Assembly (NCBI GenBank): GCA_949742535.1
Contig: CATJQX010000164.1
Location: 1 to 53,229 of the forward strand
Source of the DNA: an uncultured Muribaculaceae bacterium
Lineage (GTDB): Bacteria; Bacteroidota; Bacteroidia; Bacteroidales; Muribaculaceae
DNA length: 53,229 nucleotides
Reading direction: 5' to 3'
The position numbers were made by a program, and so were the translations under genes. Every line of letters starts with the position of its first letter. The first letter of the stretch is position 1. The notes under the pieces are model-generated. The model made no database searches. It was not told the origin of the DNA and worked only from the letters and a program-made list of their open reading frames with translations. Of this stretch, positions 1 to 9,796 are shown piece after piece.

Positions 1-40
1 AGGTGTTACGACCTAATTGTCTGGTTTCAGTTACTAAGGA

Positions 41-2755
41 TTAATCCTCGATAGCAGCCTGCGCCGCAGCTACGCGGGCGATGGGCACACGGAAGGGGGA
101 GCAGCTGACGTAGTTCATGCCGAGTTTTGCACAGAACTTGACGGATGAGGGCTCACCGCCGTGCTCGCCGCAGATACCTACTTTGAGTTCCGGTTTTGTG
201 GCACGGCCTTTGCGTACACCCATCTCTACGAGCTGACCTACACCTTCCTGATCAAGTACTTCGAAGGGATCGGTCTTGATAACGCCGTGTTCCTTGTAGA
301 ATTTAAGGAACTTGGGTGCGTCGTCACGAGAGAAGCCGAAGGTCATCTGGGTAAGGTCGTTTGTACCGAATGAGAAGAAATCGGCAACAGTTGCGATCTG
401 GTCGGCTGTGAGGGCAGCGCGGGGAACCTCGATCATAGTACCAACGAGGTAGGGGATCGAGCGACCAGTCTCTTCAAAGACTTTGGCTGCAGTGATGTTG
501 ATGATGTCTGCCTGGTTCTGGATTTCTTTGAGTGAACCAACGAGCGGAATCATGATTTCGGGTTTCACATCAATGCCACGTGCTTTGCATGCCAGTGCGG
601 CTTCAATGATAGCGCGTGTCTGCATTTCAGTGATTTCAGGATATGTGATGCCGAGACGGCAACCGCGGTGACCAAGCATGGGGTTGAATTCCTCAAGCGC
701 GTCAACCTTAGCTTTTACTTCTGCAAGTGTGATGCCCATTTCATCTGCAAGCTCTTTCTGGGTTGCAGTCTGATGGGGCACGAATTCATGCAGAGGGGGA
801 TCGAGAAGACGGATGGTAACTCCGAATCCATCCATCGCCTCAAAGATTCCTTCGAAGTCTCCTCGCTGCATGGGAAGCAGTTTGGCAAGTGCGTGGCGAC
901 GGCCATCCTCGTCAGATGCAAGAATCATTTCGCGTACAGCTTTGATACGGTCGCCTTCGAAGAACATATGCTCGGTACGGCAAAGGCCGATGCCCTGTGC
1001 GCCGAAATGGCGTGCCTGTTTGGCGTCTCGGGGAGTATCGGCATTGGTGCGGACGAGTGTCTTTGTATATTTGGATGCGAGATTCATGATCGCGCCGAAA
1101 TCACCGTCGAGTTCGGGCTGTACAGTGGGAACCTGTCCGTCATAAACGTCACCGGTAGATCCGTTCAGCGAGATCCAGTCACCTTCTTTATAGGTCTTGC
1201 CACCCATTTCAACGGTGCGTTTCTCATAATCGACTTTGATTTCGCCGGCACCGGAAACGCAGCATTTACCCATACCACGGGCAACAACGGCAGCGTGGCT
1301 TGTCATACCGCCACGCATTGTGAGGATGCCCTGTGCCACGGCCATACCGCGAAGGTCCTCAGGAGAGGTCTCGATGCGTACAAGAACCACTTTCTTTTTC
1401 TTTTCAGACCAAGCTTCTGCGTCATCTGCGAAGAATACGATCTGGCCTGTAGCAGCTCCGGGAGATGCGGGGAGGCCTTTTGCTACGACCAGAGCACGCT
1501 GGAGAGCGGTTTTGTCAAATACCGGGTGAAGGAGCTCGTCGAGTTTCTGGGGCTCCATGCGGAGAAGAGCTGTCTTCTCGTCGATCTCTCCCTCACGAAG
1601 AAGGTCCATGGCGATTTTCACCATAGCGGCACCGGTACGTTTGCCGTTACGTGTCTGCAGCATCCAGAGTTTGCCATCCTGAATGGTGAACTCCATATCC
1701 TGCATATCCTTATAATGGTCTTCGAGTTTATGGGCGATATTGATAAGTTCTTCAGCGCAGACAGGCATTGTTTCCTGCAGCGAGGGATATTTGGCAGCAC
1801 GTTCTTCTTCTGAAATACCCTGAAGGGCAGCCCAACGTTTTGATCCTTCGATTGTGATCTGCTGAGGGGTGCGGATACCGGCCACGACATCTTCTCCCTG
1901 TGCATTGATCAGGTATTCGCCATTGAATATATTCTCGCCGGTGGCAGCGTCGCGGGAGAATGCAACACCGGTAGCGGAATTGTTGCCCATATTGCCATAA
2001 ACCATCGCCTGGACGTTTACAGCGGTTCCCCATTCTTCAGGGATCTGGTTCATACGGCGATAGAGAATAGCACGTTCGTTCATCCAGCTGTCAAATACTG
2101 CGCAGATGCCTCCCCAGAGCTGATCCCATGCGCTTTCGGGGAAGTCTTTGCCAGTATAATCCTTTACAGCAGCTTTGAAGAGTGCTACGAGGTTTTTGAG
2201 ATCCTCTACATCAAGCTCGGTATCGAATTTAATTCCTTTTTCTTCCTTGACTTTGTCAATGATTGCCTCGAAGGGGTCTGTCTCGGTCTTGGTTTTAGGT
2301 TTCATGCCGAGAACCACATCGCCATACATCTGTACAAAACGGCGGTAGCTGTCCCATGCGAAACGAGGATTGCCGCTTTTTTCAGCCAAGGCATTTACTG
2401 TGGCGTCGTTCATGCCGAGGTTGAGGACAGTATCCATCATGCCGGGCATTGATGCGCGGGCGCCGGAGCGTACAGAAACCAGAAGCGGGTTGGCGGGATC
2501 GTTGAATTTTGTGCCTGTAAGGGTTTCAACGTGTGCTATAGCTTTTTCAACATCTGCTTTGATATCATTTACTACAGCCTCCTTGCCATATTGGGTATAC
2601 TCGGTGCACACATCGGTAGTGATAGTGAAACCGGGAGGAACCGGCATACCCAGCTTGTTCATTTCAGCGAGATTGGCACCTTTGCCGCCGAGGATGTTTC
2701 GCATTGAAGCATCGCCTTCGGCTTTGCCATCGCCAAATGTATAGATCTTTTTCAT
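41..2755 (-). CDS. ppdK: Pyruvate, phosphate dikinase
   Basis: Full-length (904 aa) pyruvate phosphate dikinase, a cytosolic enzyme that interconverts pyruvate, ATP and phosphate with phosphoenolpyruvate, AMP and pyrophosphate. Three modules are visible in order: an N-terminal ATP-grasp domain with GGKGANLAEM at residues 23-32, a central swivelling phosphohistidine domain with RGGMTSHAAVVARGMG at 481-496 (His487 is the expected phospho-acceptor), and a C-terminal TIM-barrel PEP/pyruvate domain with RTEHMFF and the active-site motif GICGEHGGEPSS. The ATG at 2755 precedes MKKIYTFGDG, a usual N-terminus. It is transcribed alone, with a Bacteroidetes-type -7 element about 180 bp upstream giving a long leader. 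Length and motifs agree with the family and nothing looks damaged. Confidence 0.97.
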   Translation of the reverse strand: MKKIYTFGDGKAEGDASMRNILGGKGANLAEMNKLGMPVPPGFTITTDVCTEYTQYGKEAVVNDIKADVEKAIAHVETLTGTKFNDPANPLLVSVRSGARASMPGMMDTVLNLGMNDATVNALAEKSGNPRFAWDSYRRFVQMYGDVVLGMKPKTKTETDPFEAIIDKVKEEKGIKFDTELDVEDLKNLVALFKAAVKDYTGKDFPESAWDQLWGGICAVFDSWMNERAILYRRMNQIPEEWGTAVNVQAMVYGNMGNNSATGVAFSRDAATGENIFNGEYLINAQGEDVVAGIRTPQQITIEGSKRWAALQGISEEERAAKYPSLQETMPVCAEELINIAHKLEDHYKDMQDMEFTIQDGKLWMLQTRNGKRTGAAMVKIAMDLLREGEIDEKTALLRMEPQKLDELLHPVFDKTALQRALVVAKGLPASPGAATGQIVFFADDAEAWSEKKKKVVLVRIETSPEDLRGMAVAQGILTMRGGMTSHAAVVARGMGKCCVSGAGEIKVDYEKRTVEMGGKTYKEGDWISLNGSTGDVYDGQVPTVQPELDGDFGAIMNLASKYTKTLVRTNADTPRDAKQARHFGAQGIGLCRTEHMFFEGDRIKAVREMILASDEDGRRHALAKLLPMQRGDFEGIFEAMDGFGVTIRLLDPPLHEFVPHQTATQKELADEMGITLAEVKAKVDALEEFNPMLGHRGCRLGITYPEITEMQTRAIIEAALACKARGIDVKPEIMIPLVGSLKEIQNQADIINITAAKVFEETGRSIPYLVGTMIEVPRAALTADQIATVADFFSFGTNDLTQMTFGFSRDDAPKFLKFYKEHGVIKTDPFEVLDQEGVGQLVEMGVRKGRATKPELKVGICGEHGGEPSSVKFCAKLGMNYVSCSPFRVPIARVAAAQAAIED

Positions 2756-2932
2756 TTGGGTTGAGTAGGTTTTGTTAGTTACTGTTTGTATTGTAATAAT
2801 TATATTTTATCAAATTTTTAAATCAAGAGTCCGGAGAGACGACGCGTTGTATAACTCATGATTTGAACATGATTCTCAACAAGGACAATAACATGGGTAT
2901 AATTAAGCATGTATAGTCCTTCCCGTATACCG

Positions 2933-2940
2933 CAAAGTTA
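2933..2940 (-). promoter_or_regulatory. Promoter -7 element for ppdK
   Basis: Reads TAACTTTG on the minus strand, a perfect match to the Bacteroidetes -7 consensus TAnnTTTG. No clear -33 TTTG at the expected distance. It predicts a leader of about 170 nt before the ppdK start. Confidence 0.5.
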
Positions 2941-3045
2941 CAACATTTAGTTTGGAAAAACATATCAGAGGGGGTAAAAAAAGGTATTATTCAGTTAAAT
3001 TTTTCTTTTAAGGTTAAAATGAGTGCGTTTTAAATGGGATTTAAC

Positions 3046-3053
3046 TAACTTTG
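3046..3053 (+). promoter_or_regulatory. Promoter -7 element for rlmD
   Basis: TAACTTTG on the plus strand, a perfect match to TAnnTTTG, about 90 bp upstream of the rlmD ATG. With the minus-strand element at 2933-2940 it makes the 387-bp gap between ppdK and rlmD a divergent promoter region; I see no gene in that gap. Confidence 0.5.
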
Positions 3054-3142
3054 CAGCTGTAAGCATACCAACGTTTAGTGCTTCTCCTAAGACGGCATAT
3101 GTTCATGCCGAATGTATGGCGGATAAATGAAATCTACAACGA

Positions 3143-4552
3143 ATGGCAAGGAAAAAGAAAGAATTGCCCTTATATGAAGGGATTGAAATAACCGGAGTTG
3201 CAGCCGAAGGAAACGCAATAGCCCGTGTTGACGACTTTGTTATATTTGTGCCTTACGGTGCTCCGGGGGATGTGGCTGATGTGAAAATAGACCGCAAGAA
3301 AAGGAGCTATGCGGAAGGCCATATCGAACGTATAGTTCACCCGTCTGATTTACGTCGTGAACCACGTTGCACTCATTTCGGGACCTGCGGAGGATGCCGG
3401 TGGCAACATTTGCCGTATGAATTTCAGCTTGAGAGCAAACAGCGTCAGGTGACAGATGCCCTTGAACGGATTGCAAAAGTTGCTTTACCTCCGATCTCGC
3501 CAATTCTCGGTTCAAAAAACATCTGGGAATACCGCAATAAGATGGAATATACGTTCTCGAACAAGCGTTGGCTAAGTTGGGAACAGATGAGAAGTGGAGA
3601 AATCGTATCTGACAGATGCGGAGCAGGCTTCCATATTCCCGGCGCTTTTGATAAGGTACTGGATATAGAACAATGTCATTTGCAGGACAACATCGGTGAC
3701 CGGATCCGAATTTTCATCAAAAAATACGGTATCGATAACGAGTTGCCATTCTATGATCTGCGTAATCAACAGGGCTTCTTACGCACCCTGATGATACGGA
3801 CATTGCACACTGGGGAGATAATGGTGGTGCTATCCGTAGGCGAATACAATCCCGAGGCCATAAAAAATTTGCTTGACGCAGTGCGCAAAGAGTTCCCGCA
3901 GATCACATCCCTGATGTATGTGGTAAACACCAAGGCAAATGACACGATCGGCGATCTTGAGATAAAACTTCATTCAGGCCGTGAGTATGTGGAAGAAGAG
4001 ATGGAGGGGTTGCGATTCCGTATCGGGCCGAAATCGTTCTATCAGACAAATTCGGTGCAGGCTTATGAACTTTACAAGACTGTGCGTGAATTTGCAGCCC
4101 TTGCCGGAAACGAGCTGGTATATGACCTGTATACAGGCACGGGTACAATCGCTAACTTTGTGGCCCGCGGCGCCCGTCGTGTTATCGGAATAGAATATGT
4201 AGCTGATGCTATAGAAGATGCAAAGATCAATTCCGCCGTAAACGGGATAAACAATACATTGTTCTTTGCAGGCGATATGAAGGATGTCCTTACAGATGCG
4301 TTTATTGAAGAGCATGGACGTCCGGAGGTGATGATAGTGGATCCGCCACGCGCCGGAATGCATCAGGATGTGGTGGACGTTATATTGAACGCCGCTCCAC
4401 AACGGATTGTCTATGTGAGCTGTAATCCCGCCACACAGGCACGCGACATAGCGCTTCTGGATGCAAAGTATGCTGTGAAAGCCGTGCAGCCTGTTGACAT
4501 GTTCCCTCATACCCACCATGTGGAGAACGTGGCGCTTCTTGAATTGAGATAA
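3143..4552 (+). CDS. rlmD: 23S rRNA (uracil-5-)-methyltransferase, RlmD/RumA family
   Basis: SAM-dependent class that makes 5-methyluridine in RNA. The 469-aa protein has an N-terminal TRAM-like region (residues 10-65), then an iron-sulphur cysteine cluster C-x5-C-x2-C at Cys76, Cys82 and Cys85, then a Rossmann methyltransferase domain with the SAM motif VYDLYTGTGTIANF, the MIVDPPRAGM motif and the catalytic-cysteine motif YVSCNPATQARDI near the C-terminus. The ATG at 3143 gives MARKKKELPLY. Single gene convergent with the CYTH gene. Bacteroidetes often carry more than one RlmD/RlmC/TrmA-like paralogue, so the exact target uridine (U1939 in E. coli RlmD) is inferred rather than shown. Confidence 0.9.
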   Translation: MARKKKELPLYEGIEITGVAAEGNAIARVDDFVIFVPYGAPGDVADVKIDRKKRSYAEGHIERIVHPSDLRREPRCTHFGTCGGCRWQHLPYEFQLESKQRQVTDALERIAKVALPPISPILGSKNIWEYRNKMEYTFSNKRWLSWEQMRSGEIVSDRCGAGFHIPGAFDKVLDIEQCHLQDNIGDRIRIFIKKYGIDNELPFYDLRNQQGFLRTLMIRTLHTGEIMVVLSVGEYNPEAIKNLLDAVRKEFPQITSLMYVVNTKANDTIGDLEIKLHSGREYVEEEMEGLRFRIGPKSFYQTNSVQAYELYKTVREFAALAGNELVYDLYTGTGTIANFVARGARRVIGIEYVADAIEDAKINSAVNGINNTLFFAGDMKDVLTDAFIEEHGRPEVMIVDPPRAGMHQDVVDVILNAAPQRIVYVSCNPATQARDIALLDAKYAVKAVQPVDMFPHTHHVENVALLELR

Positions 4553-4587
4553 GCGAATAATAGGGTAGCTGTACGAAATGGAATGAC

Positions 4588-4606
4588 GGTTATACCAGAT
4601 ATAGCC
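4588..4606. terminator. Weak hairpin between convergent rlmD and CYTH genes
   Basis: A 7-bp stem (GGTTATA / TATAGCC, one G-U pair) with loop CCAGA sits in the 56-bp convergent gap. There is no clear U-tract, so it is only a weak candidate for a shared terminator. Confidence 0.3.
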
Positions 4607-4608
4607 TG

Positions 4609-5055
4609 TTAAAGATTGGAGTTATAATATGCCGGATCACCGGAAACCTCTTTCCCGATAAAATCGGGTGTGGGGATGCTGGCGGACGTATCCGGAAGTT
4701 CGATTTCAGCGACAACCAATCCGGCATGTACTCCATGAAATTCGTCAATCTCCCATTTCAGATTATCCTTTTCAGGGACGATGTAGCGAGTTTTCTCAAT
4801 AATGTTTCCCTGGGCGCATTTGTCAAGTATTGCGCGTGCATCCCCTAACGGTATGGGGTATTCCCATTCATCCCGTATGATACCGCTGTTGCGACCTTTA
4901 ATGGTAAGATACGCATTGTTGTCAGTTATTCTTACGCGGACAGTGGCATCTACATCACGACAGAGATAACCCTGTATGATGTGATGGCACTCTGTAGAGC
5001 ATGTGCGATAGCTGTCGGAAATTACCAGAAACTTCCGTTCGATTTCTTTGGACAT
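4609..5055 (-). CDS. CYTH domain protein (triphosphate tunnel family)
   Basis: Small (148 aa) CYTH-fold protein. Members bind triphosphates inside a beta-barrel tunnel, and most bacterial stand-alone members hydrolyse inorganic triphosphate. The diagnostic N-terminal EIERKFLV signature follows the chosen ATG directly (MSKEIERKFLV); basic and acidic tunnel residues recur along the chain (TVRVRITDNNAYLTIKG, EWEYPI, KWEIDEF, VVAEIEL). A longer reading from 5088 adds 11 residues unlike the family and was not used. It is monocistronic, divergent from the DUF5686 gene and convergent with rlmD. The physiological substrate cannot be read from sequence; inorganic triphosphatase is the default guess. 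Confidence 0.85.
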   Translation of the reverse strand: MSKEIERKFLVISDSYRTCSTECHHIIQGYLCRDVDATVRVRITDNNAYLTIKGRNSGIIRDEWEYPIPLGDARAILDKCAQGNIIEKTRYIVPEKDNLKWEIDEFHGVHAGLVVAEIELPDTSASIPTPDFIGKEVSGDPAYYNSNL

Positions 5056-5085
5056 GAGAGTTGTCGGTGTTTGCGATTTCTGAAA

Positions 5086-5093
5086 CAAAATTA
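5086..5093 (-). promoter_or_regulatory. Promoter -7 element for the CYTH gene
   Basis: TAATTTTG on the minus strand, perfect TAnnTTTG, 31 bp upstream of the CYTH ATG. No good -33 element at standard spacing. Confidence 0.45.
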
Positions 5094-5178
5094 CAAAAAT
5101 TATTTAGAACATCTGATGATATTGTGTAAGGCCGCAGAAATGAGGGTACCGGTTTCATTCATGACCGCTTTGGGTGCT

Positions 5179-7518
5179 ATGCGCCGAAAGATCGTCGTAT
5201 CATTATGTATGATCGGATGTGTGACAGCGAAGGGACAAATCATCTCAACCAATGCAGATGCGGATACATTGCGGGGGGTAGTATTGAAAGAGGTGGTAGT
5301 GGGACGCACTAAAAATCATTATACCAAGCGGAATAACCCAGCTGTTGAATTCGCAGACAGGATCCGTTCTGCACGTGAAAAAGGAGATCCCCGCAGACAT
5401 GAATATTACGGATACAGAAAATATGAAAAGATTTCTTTGGGGATAAATAATTTTCAGACAAGTGACAGTGTGCCAGGTTCAGGCGGCCGGTTTGGATTCT
5501 TGCGTGAGCATGCCGACACGTCTGATGTGACAGGGCTACCTATTTTGCCGCTTTCCATAAAAGAGAAGACTGCCGACGTGTTATATCGCCGCGATCCACG
5601 TGCGGAGAAACAATATGTGCGTGGAGTGAGACGGGAGGGGATAGACGAATTCGCTGATCTGGATAATATTCAGACAATTCTGGAAGATGTGTTTCGTGAA
5701 GTGGATCTTTATGAAGAGGACATTCCACTTCTAAGAAACCGGTTCGTAAGCCCGCTTTCAAAAATTGGTCCAGATTTCTACAAATATTTTCTTACGGATA
5801 CAACGCTGGTAGATGGCGTGAAGTGTGTGGTGTTGAGTTTCGCTCCCAGGAATCCTGCGACATTCGGCTTTCTGGGGCGGATATATGTAGAGGCGGAGGA
5901 TACGACAATGTTCGTAAAGAAGGTGGACATGGGGGTATCTCCCACGATAAACCTCAATTTTGTCGACCGTTTACGAATAAACCAGCGTTTTGACAAGGCT
6001 CCGGACGGATCACGTCTTAAAACGCTTGACGATATGAATATTGAATTCAGCATGATAAGCGGCGTACCAGAGATTTATGCAAGACGTACAACCTCTTATG
6101 ACAATCATTCTTTTCAGCCATATCCTGATGCGGAATTGTATGAAATGTCTGGGGAGCAACTGATTGCAGAAGATGCCAATGAAAAGGATGGGCATTTCTG
6201 GGAATCGGAAAGACTGGTCAAAGCAGGATATAATGAAAACCGCATCCCATTACTTATGCAGCGGCTGAGAAGCGTCCCCATATACAGATATGGGGAAATG
6301 GCGTTGCGGATTTTTGTGAAGGGATATGTGTCGACGGCACGGACTGATTCAAAATTCGACATAGGTCCATTGAACACATTTATAAGCGGCAATTCCATAG
6401 AAGGATTAAGGCTAAGAGCGGGTGGAATCACAACGGCAAATCTGAGCCGCAGGTGGTTCGGAAGGGGATATGTGGCATATGGGTTCAAGGATAAAAAATG
6501 GAAATATAATGCGGAGGTAGAGTATTCCTTCAATGACAAGAAATATCACTCACGTGAGTTTCCGATCCACTCGATAATGGTTTCCGAGAAGTATGACATA
6601 GATCAGCTTGGACAGAATTATGCGTTTACCAATGCCGACAACATGTTCCTATCGTTAAAACGCGGGAGCAATCATCTGATATCTTATAAACGGGAAAGCC
6701 GTTTGGCGTATAATCTTGAACTCGAAAATCAATTTTCATTATCTACCGAAGGCAATATTATCAGAATGGACGAAGGGCCTTTTCTGAAATTCATCAGGAC
6801 TGACGGTACAGAGATAAGCCATTACAATCAGTTGTCACTAAAATTAAAATTGCGCTATGCCCCCGGAGAGAAGTTTATTCAGACCAAATCGGATCGTTTC
6901 CCGATAAATCATGATGCGCCTGAGATTATCTTATCGCATGAATATGTTCCCAAAGGAGTGTTTGGAGCTCCCTGGGGGGTAAACAGAACGGAACTGAGTG
7001 TTCAGAAACGTTTCTGGTTTTCAGCGTTCGGATATACAGATATAATGGTGAAAGGGGGATATATATGGGGAAAAACCTCGTTTCCCAATCTGATGTCACC
7101 AAATGCGAATTTATCATATACTATACAGCGAGAGAGTTTTTCTCTATTGAATCCGCTGGAATTTATGAATGACGGATATGTATCATGGTTCGTTACATAT
7201 TGGGCAAATGGATTGCTGTTCAATCAGATTCCATATGTGAAAAAGCTAAAGTTGCGTGAAGTGATAGGGTTCAGAGGATGGGTAGGAACACTCAGAAAAA
7301 CAAACAATCCCGATCTCAGCAGTTACGACGGTCTTCTGCTATTCCCGACAGAAGCGAATACAACGCTGATGCATGGAAAGCCTTATATGGAAATCAGTGC
7401 AGGACTGGATAATGTGTTTCGTTGTCTCCGCGTAGATTATGTCTGGAGACTTAGTTATAAAGATGTGCCATGTGCAGATAGATCAGGGCTAAGAATCGCT
7501 TTACATCTGACCTTCTGA
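5179..7518 (+). CDS. DUF5686 family outer-membrane protein
   Basis: Large (779 aa from this start) exported protein resembling the DUF5686 family of Bacteroidetes, thought to be outer-membrane beta-barrels of unknown function. The start at 5179 is chosen because MRRKIVVSLCMIGCVTAKGQ is a good signal peptide; in-frame ATGs at 5161 and 5140 are alternatives, and a reading from 4981 would overlap the divergent CYTH gene. After the signal comes LRGVVLKEVVVGRTKNHYTK and NPAVEFADRI, then alternating hydrophobic/aromatic strands typical of a barrel, ending LRIALHLTF with the terminal Phe common in outer-membrane proteins. Many relatives have a carboxypeptidase-regulatory-like domain between the signal and this region; here it is absent. 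Convergent with the next barrel gene. Confidence 0.8.
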   Translation: MRRKIVVSLCMIGCVTAKGQIISTNADADTLRGVVLKEVVVGRTKNHYTKRNNPAVEFADRIRSAREKGDPRRHEYYGYRKYEKISLGINNFQTSDSVPGSGGRFGFLREHADTSDVTGLPILPLSIKEKTADVLYRRDPRAEKQYVRGVRREGIDEFADLDNIQTILEDVFREVDLYEEDIPLLRNRFVSPLSKIGPDFYKYFLTDTTLVDGVKCVVLSFAPRNPATFGFLGRIYVEAEDTTMFVKKVDMGVSPTINLNFVDRLRINQRFDKAPDGSRLKTLDDMNIEFSMISGVPEIYARRTTSYDNHSFQPYPDAELYEMSGEQLIAEDANEKDGHFWESERLVKAGYNENRIPLLMQRLRSVPIYRYGEMALRIFVKGYVSTARTDSKFDIGPLNTFISGNSIEGLRLRAGGITTANLSRRWFGRGYVAYGFKDKKWKYNAEVEYSFNDKKYHSREFPIHSIMVSEKYDIDQLGQNYAFTNADNMFLSLKRGSNHLISYKRESRLAYNLELENQFSLSTEGNIIRMDEGPFLKFIRTDGTEISHYNQLSLKLKLRYAPGEKFIQTKSDRFPINHDAPEIILSHEYVPKGVFGAPWGVNRTELSVQKRFWFSAFGYTDIMVKGGYIWGKTSFPNLMSPNANLSYTIQRESFSLLNPLEFMNDGYVSWFVTYWANGLLFNQIPYVKKLKLREVIGFRGWVGTLRKTNNPDLSSYDGLLLFPTEANTTLMHGKPYMEISAGLDNVFRCLRVDYVWRLSYKDVPCADRSGLRIALHLTF

Positions 7519-7571
7519 ACAGATCGGATATAACGGTTGGGGATAATGAAGCAATTCATGACAGGCGGTTA

Positions 7572-9653
7572 TTAAAGTCGTTTCATTTCTGCTTCTGCTG
7601 CCGACGAACCCTTATATTTACTTTTGCGAGGCTGAAAGTTGTAGATTATATTAAGTGAGATGCCTCTACGGTCATAGCTTTGGCGTTTGTCAACAAAAAC
7701 ACCGTATGTGTTCATTGTCCAATCGTTGTTTGCGGTGTTGAATATGTCTGTTGCAGACAGTTTGACGGTAAGTGATTTGTTAAGAAAGGTCTTACCTACC
7801 GATGCATCCATTGTAAAATATGAAGCACTGAAACGATTGGTATGCATATCTCCTTGTGATCTGCCGCTGATGTTGGCTGTAATCAACCAACCGAGAGGCA
7901 ATGAAAAAGTATTGTCGAAATAATAAGAAAAAATCGGCTTGTCATATCGGCTATTTTCAAGGTTGAGCCATTGATGATACATACCGACAGTAACATTAGG
8001 TGTCCATCTGTGTATTGGCTGGCTCCAGATGAGATAAAGGTTTAATGCTGAAACGTCGATATTGACGGGGTGCATGAGTAGCTGGAGATTATCGGCGGGG
8101 TATACCTGCTTGACATAGGCATAAGCGTCGAGTGAACGGATGTAATCGGCTTGAAGCATGAAGCCTTTCCACATACCGAACAGTTGAATGTCGTGCATTC
8201 TTTCATCATGCAGCCCAGGGTTGCCTCCTTCTATTTCGTGCAATCCTGTATAATTGAGTGAGCCTGTGAGCTGTGAATATGGAGGCTTGACTGTTGCCAT
8301 TTTATAACTGAGGCTTATTTGCGATTCATCGTTAAACGAATATCCCAACGAAAGATCAGGTGTAAGCATATGGTCGCGGCGACTGACATCATCATCGCGT
8401 TTGTCGTTGACTTTGAAGTCATAATCGACATATTCGTATCTTGCCCCTGCTGAAAGAGAGAACTTACCGAACATACGCGACCATGAGGCAAACAGAGCTG
8501 CCGAGGTCTGCCGGGCATCAGTAAAAGACGAGGGGATATATTCGCTTACGAAGCTATTCAGCATACGGTAATCAAGCGTAGTGCGTGTATAACTGTCTTG
8601 TGTTCCACAGGTGAAATCTCCATTCCAAAGAGGAAAATTCAGATACAGCTTTCCGGCCCAAAGGGTCGAAGTCCGTTCTTCAGTAGAGTTGACGGCAGCG
8701 GTGGCAGATTCGGGATAAGTAGTTGCGACATTATTGTTGCCGTTTGACCTGCGAAAATCACCGTCAAAGTGAAGACGATACTTTTCATCAAAAGTATTTT
8801 CGTAATAGAGTGATGCAAGATGGCTGTGTGCCTTGATACTCCTGTCAATATTACGCTTAAGAGCCGGATTGCTGTCCAACCATTCCGCGCCAGAGTTATT
8901 AAAATCGCCACGCTCGGGATTATAACGGTAATACGCGCCAAAAGATTGTGAACCATGCGAATAATTAAAGCCGCCCTTTATTACGCCTGTTGTAGTGGGG
9001 AAAGAACTGTTCTGGCTGCTTCCTACAATAGTTTCTTTTTCGTGATAGGCAAGCGTGTTGGAGGTTGCACCTTTAATCAGTGAGTTGTTGTGGTTTATTG
9101 TTCCGTTGACAAAAAGTTCCCAATCGCGGACGCGATAGGTAAGACTTAGATAATCCATAACGGACCATTTGCGGCGCCGCTGAAGCTGGAACTGGTCGGT
9201 GAATGACAGCCCCTGCACGAAATTATGTCGGGTCGTGATTTTAAGTACCGCATCGGTTGTGCTTGCGTAAGCTGCGCCCGGCGCCATGAGCAGTTCAACC
9301 TTTTTCATATTTGAGGAAAGCAATTGTTGCAGCTCCTGTTCGTCGCGCATCGGCCGTCCGTCGATGAAAATTTCAATATTGCTCTTGCCAATAACACTGA
9401 CTGTATTGTCAGATACCTTGATCATTGGTAATTGCGCAAGCACATCAAAAGCAGTACCGAGATCTGCAAGATTCGTGCCGGGTATAGTTGATACAAGGGT
9501 GGAACCGACTAATTTTGTCGCGGGGTATTTCGCAGTTATTACAACCTCTTGCAGTTTGTGTGTGAGGCTGTCTGTAGTTTCCTTGCTTTGCGCATAACCG
9601 TTCTTTACGAGAAGAAAAGAGGATAGAATAGCTATTAATATCTTTGCGTTCAT
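7572..9653 (-). CDS. TonB-dependent-receptor-like outer-membrane beta-barrel protein
   Basis: 693-aa outer-membrane protein with a signal peptide (MNAKILIAILSSFLLVKNGYA), a short N-terminal segment with KLQEVVITAKYP that resembles a TonB-box/plug entry, a plug-like region (FDVLAQLPMIKVSDNTVSVIG, IEIFIDGRPM, VELLMAPGAAYASTTDAVLKI) and then a long beta-barrel. This is the outer-membrane beta-barrel type 3 architecture common in Bacteroidetes, but without the usual N-terminal carboxypeptidase-like domain. No SusD partner lies next to it, so polysaccharide uptake is not indicated; the substrate is unknown. It has its own well-formed promoter and lies directly downstream of a membrane-anchored HTH regulator gene on the same strand, suggesting (inference only) a regulator-target pair. 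Confidence 0.85.
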   Translation of the reverse strand: MNAKILIAILSSFLLVKNGYAQSKETTDSLTHKLQEVVITAKYPATKLVGSTLVSTIPGTNLADLGTAFDVLAQLPMIKVSDNTVSVIGKSNIEIFIDGRPMRDEQELQQLLSSNMKKVELLMAPGAAYASTTDAVLKITTRHNFVQGLSFTDQFQLQRRRKWSVMDYLSLTYRVRDWELFVNGTINHNNSLIKGATSNTLAYHEKETIVGSSQNSSFPTTTGVIKGGFNYSHGSQSFGAYYRYNPERGDFNNSGAEWLDSNPALKRNIDRSIKAHSHLASLYYENTFDEKYRLHFDGDFRRSNGNNNVATTYPESATAAVNSTEERTSTLWAGKLYLNFPLWNGDFTCGTQDSYTRTTLDYRMLNSFVSEYIPSSFTDARQTSAALFASWSRMFGKFSLSAGARYEYVDYDFKVNDKRDDDVSRRDHMLTPDLSLGYSFNDESQISLSYKMATVKPPYSQLTGSLNYTGLHEIEGGNPGLHDERMHDIQLFGMWKGFMLQADYIRSLDAYAYVKQVYPADNLQLLMHPVNIDVSALNLYLIWSQPIHRWTPNVTVGMYHQWLNLENSRYDKPIFSYYFDNTFSLPLGWLITANISGRSQGDMHTNRFSASYFTMDASVGKTFLNKSLTVKLSATDIFNTANNDWTMNTYGVFVDKRQSYDRRGISLNIIYNFQPRKSKYKGSSAAEAEMKRL

Positions 9654-9672
9654 GTGAGTGAAATTTTTGTTG

Positions 9673-9705
9673 CAAATTTACTCACAGACAACTATGAACC
9701 CCAAA
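9673..9705 (-). promoter_or_regulatory. Promoter of the beta-barrel gene, flanked by an inverted repeat
   Basis: On the minus strand a TTTG (-33; 9702-9705) is followed after 21 bp by TAAATTTG (-7; 9673-9680), both matching the Bacteroidetes consensus. GTGAGT (9654-9659) and ACTCAC (9680-9685) form a 6-bp inverted repeat bracketing the -7 box and predicted start, a possible operator. The start codon at 9653 is only about 13 nt below the predicted transcription start. Confidence 0.6.
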
Positions 9706-9796
9706 ATAAAAATCTGACACCAGTATTTGTAATATGTTTATATTCAGGAGTATGTATCTTGGCGCTGTAAAAATATCTGACCGAGTGCAAAACGGA

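Noticed and set aside
668-1813. 381-codon open frame on the plus strand antisense to ppdK
   Set aside because: It lies wholly inside ppdK, whose motifs are unambiguous; the long frame is a codon-usage shadow with no start signal or recognisable domain.
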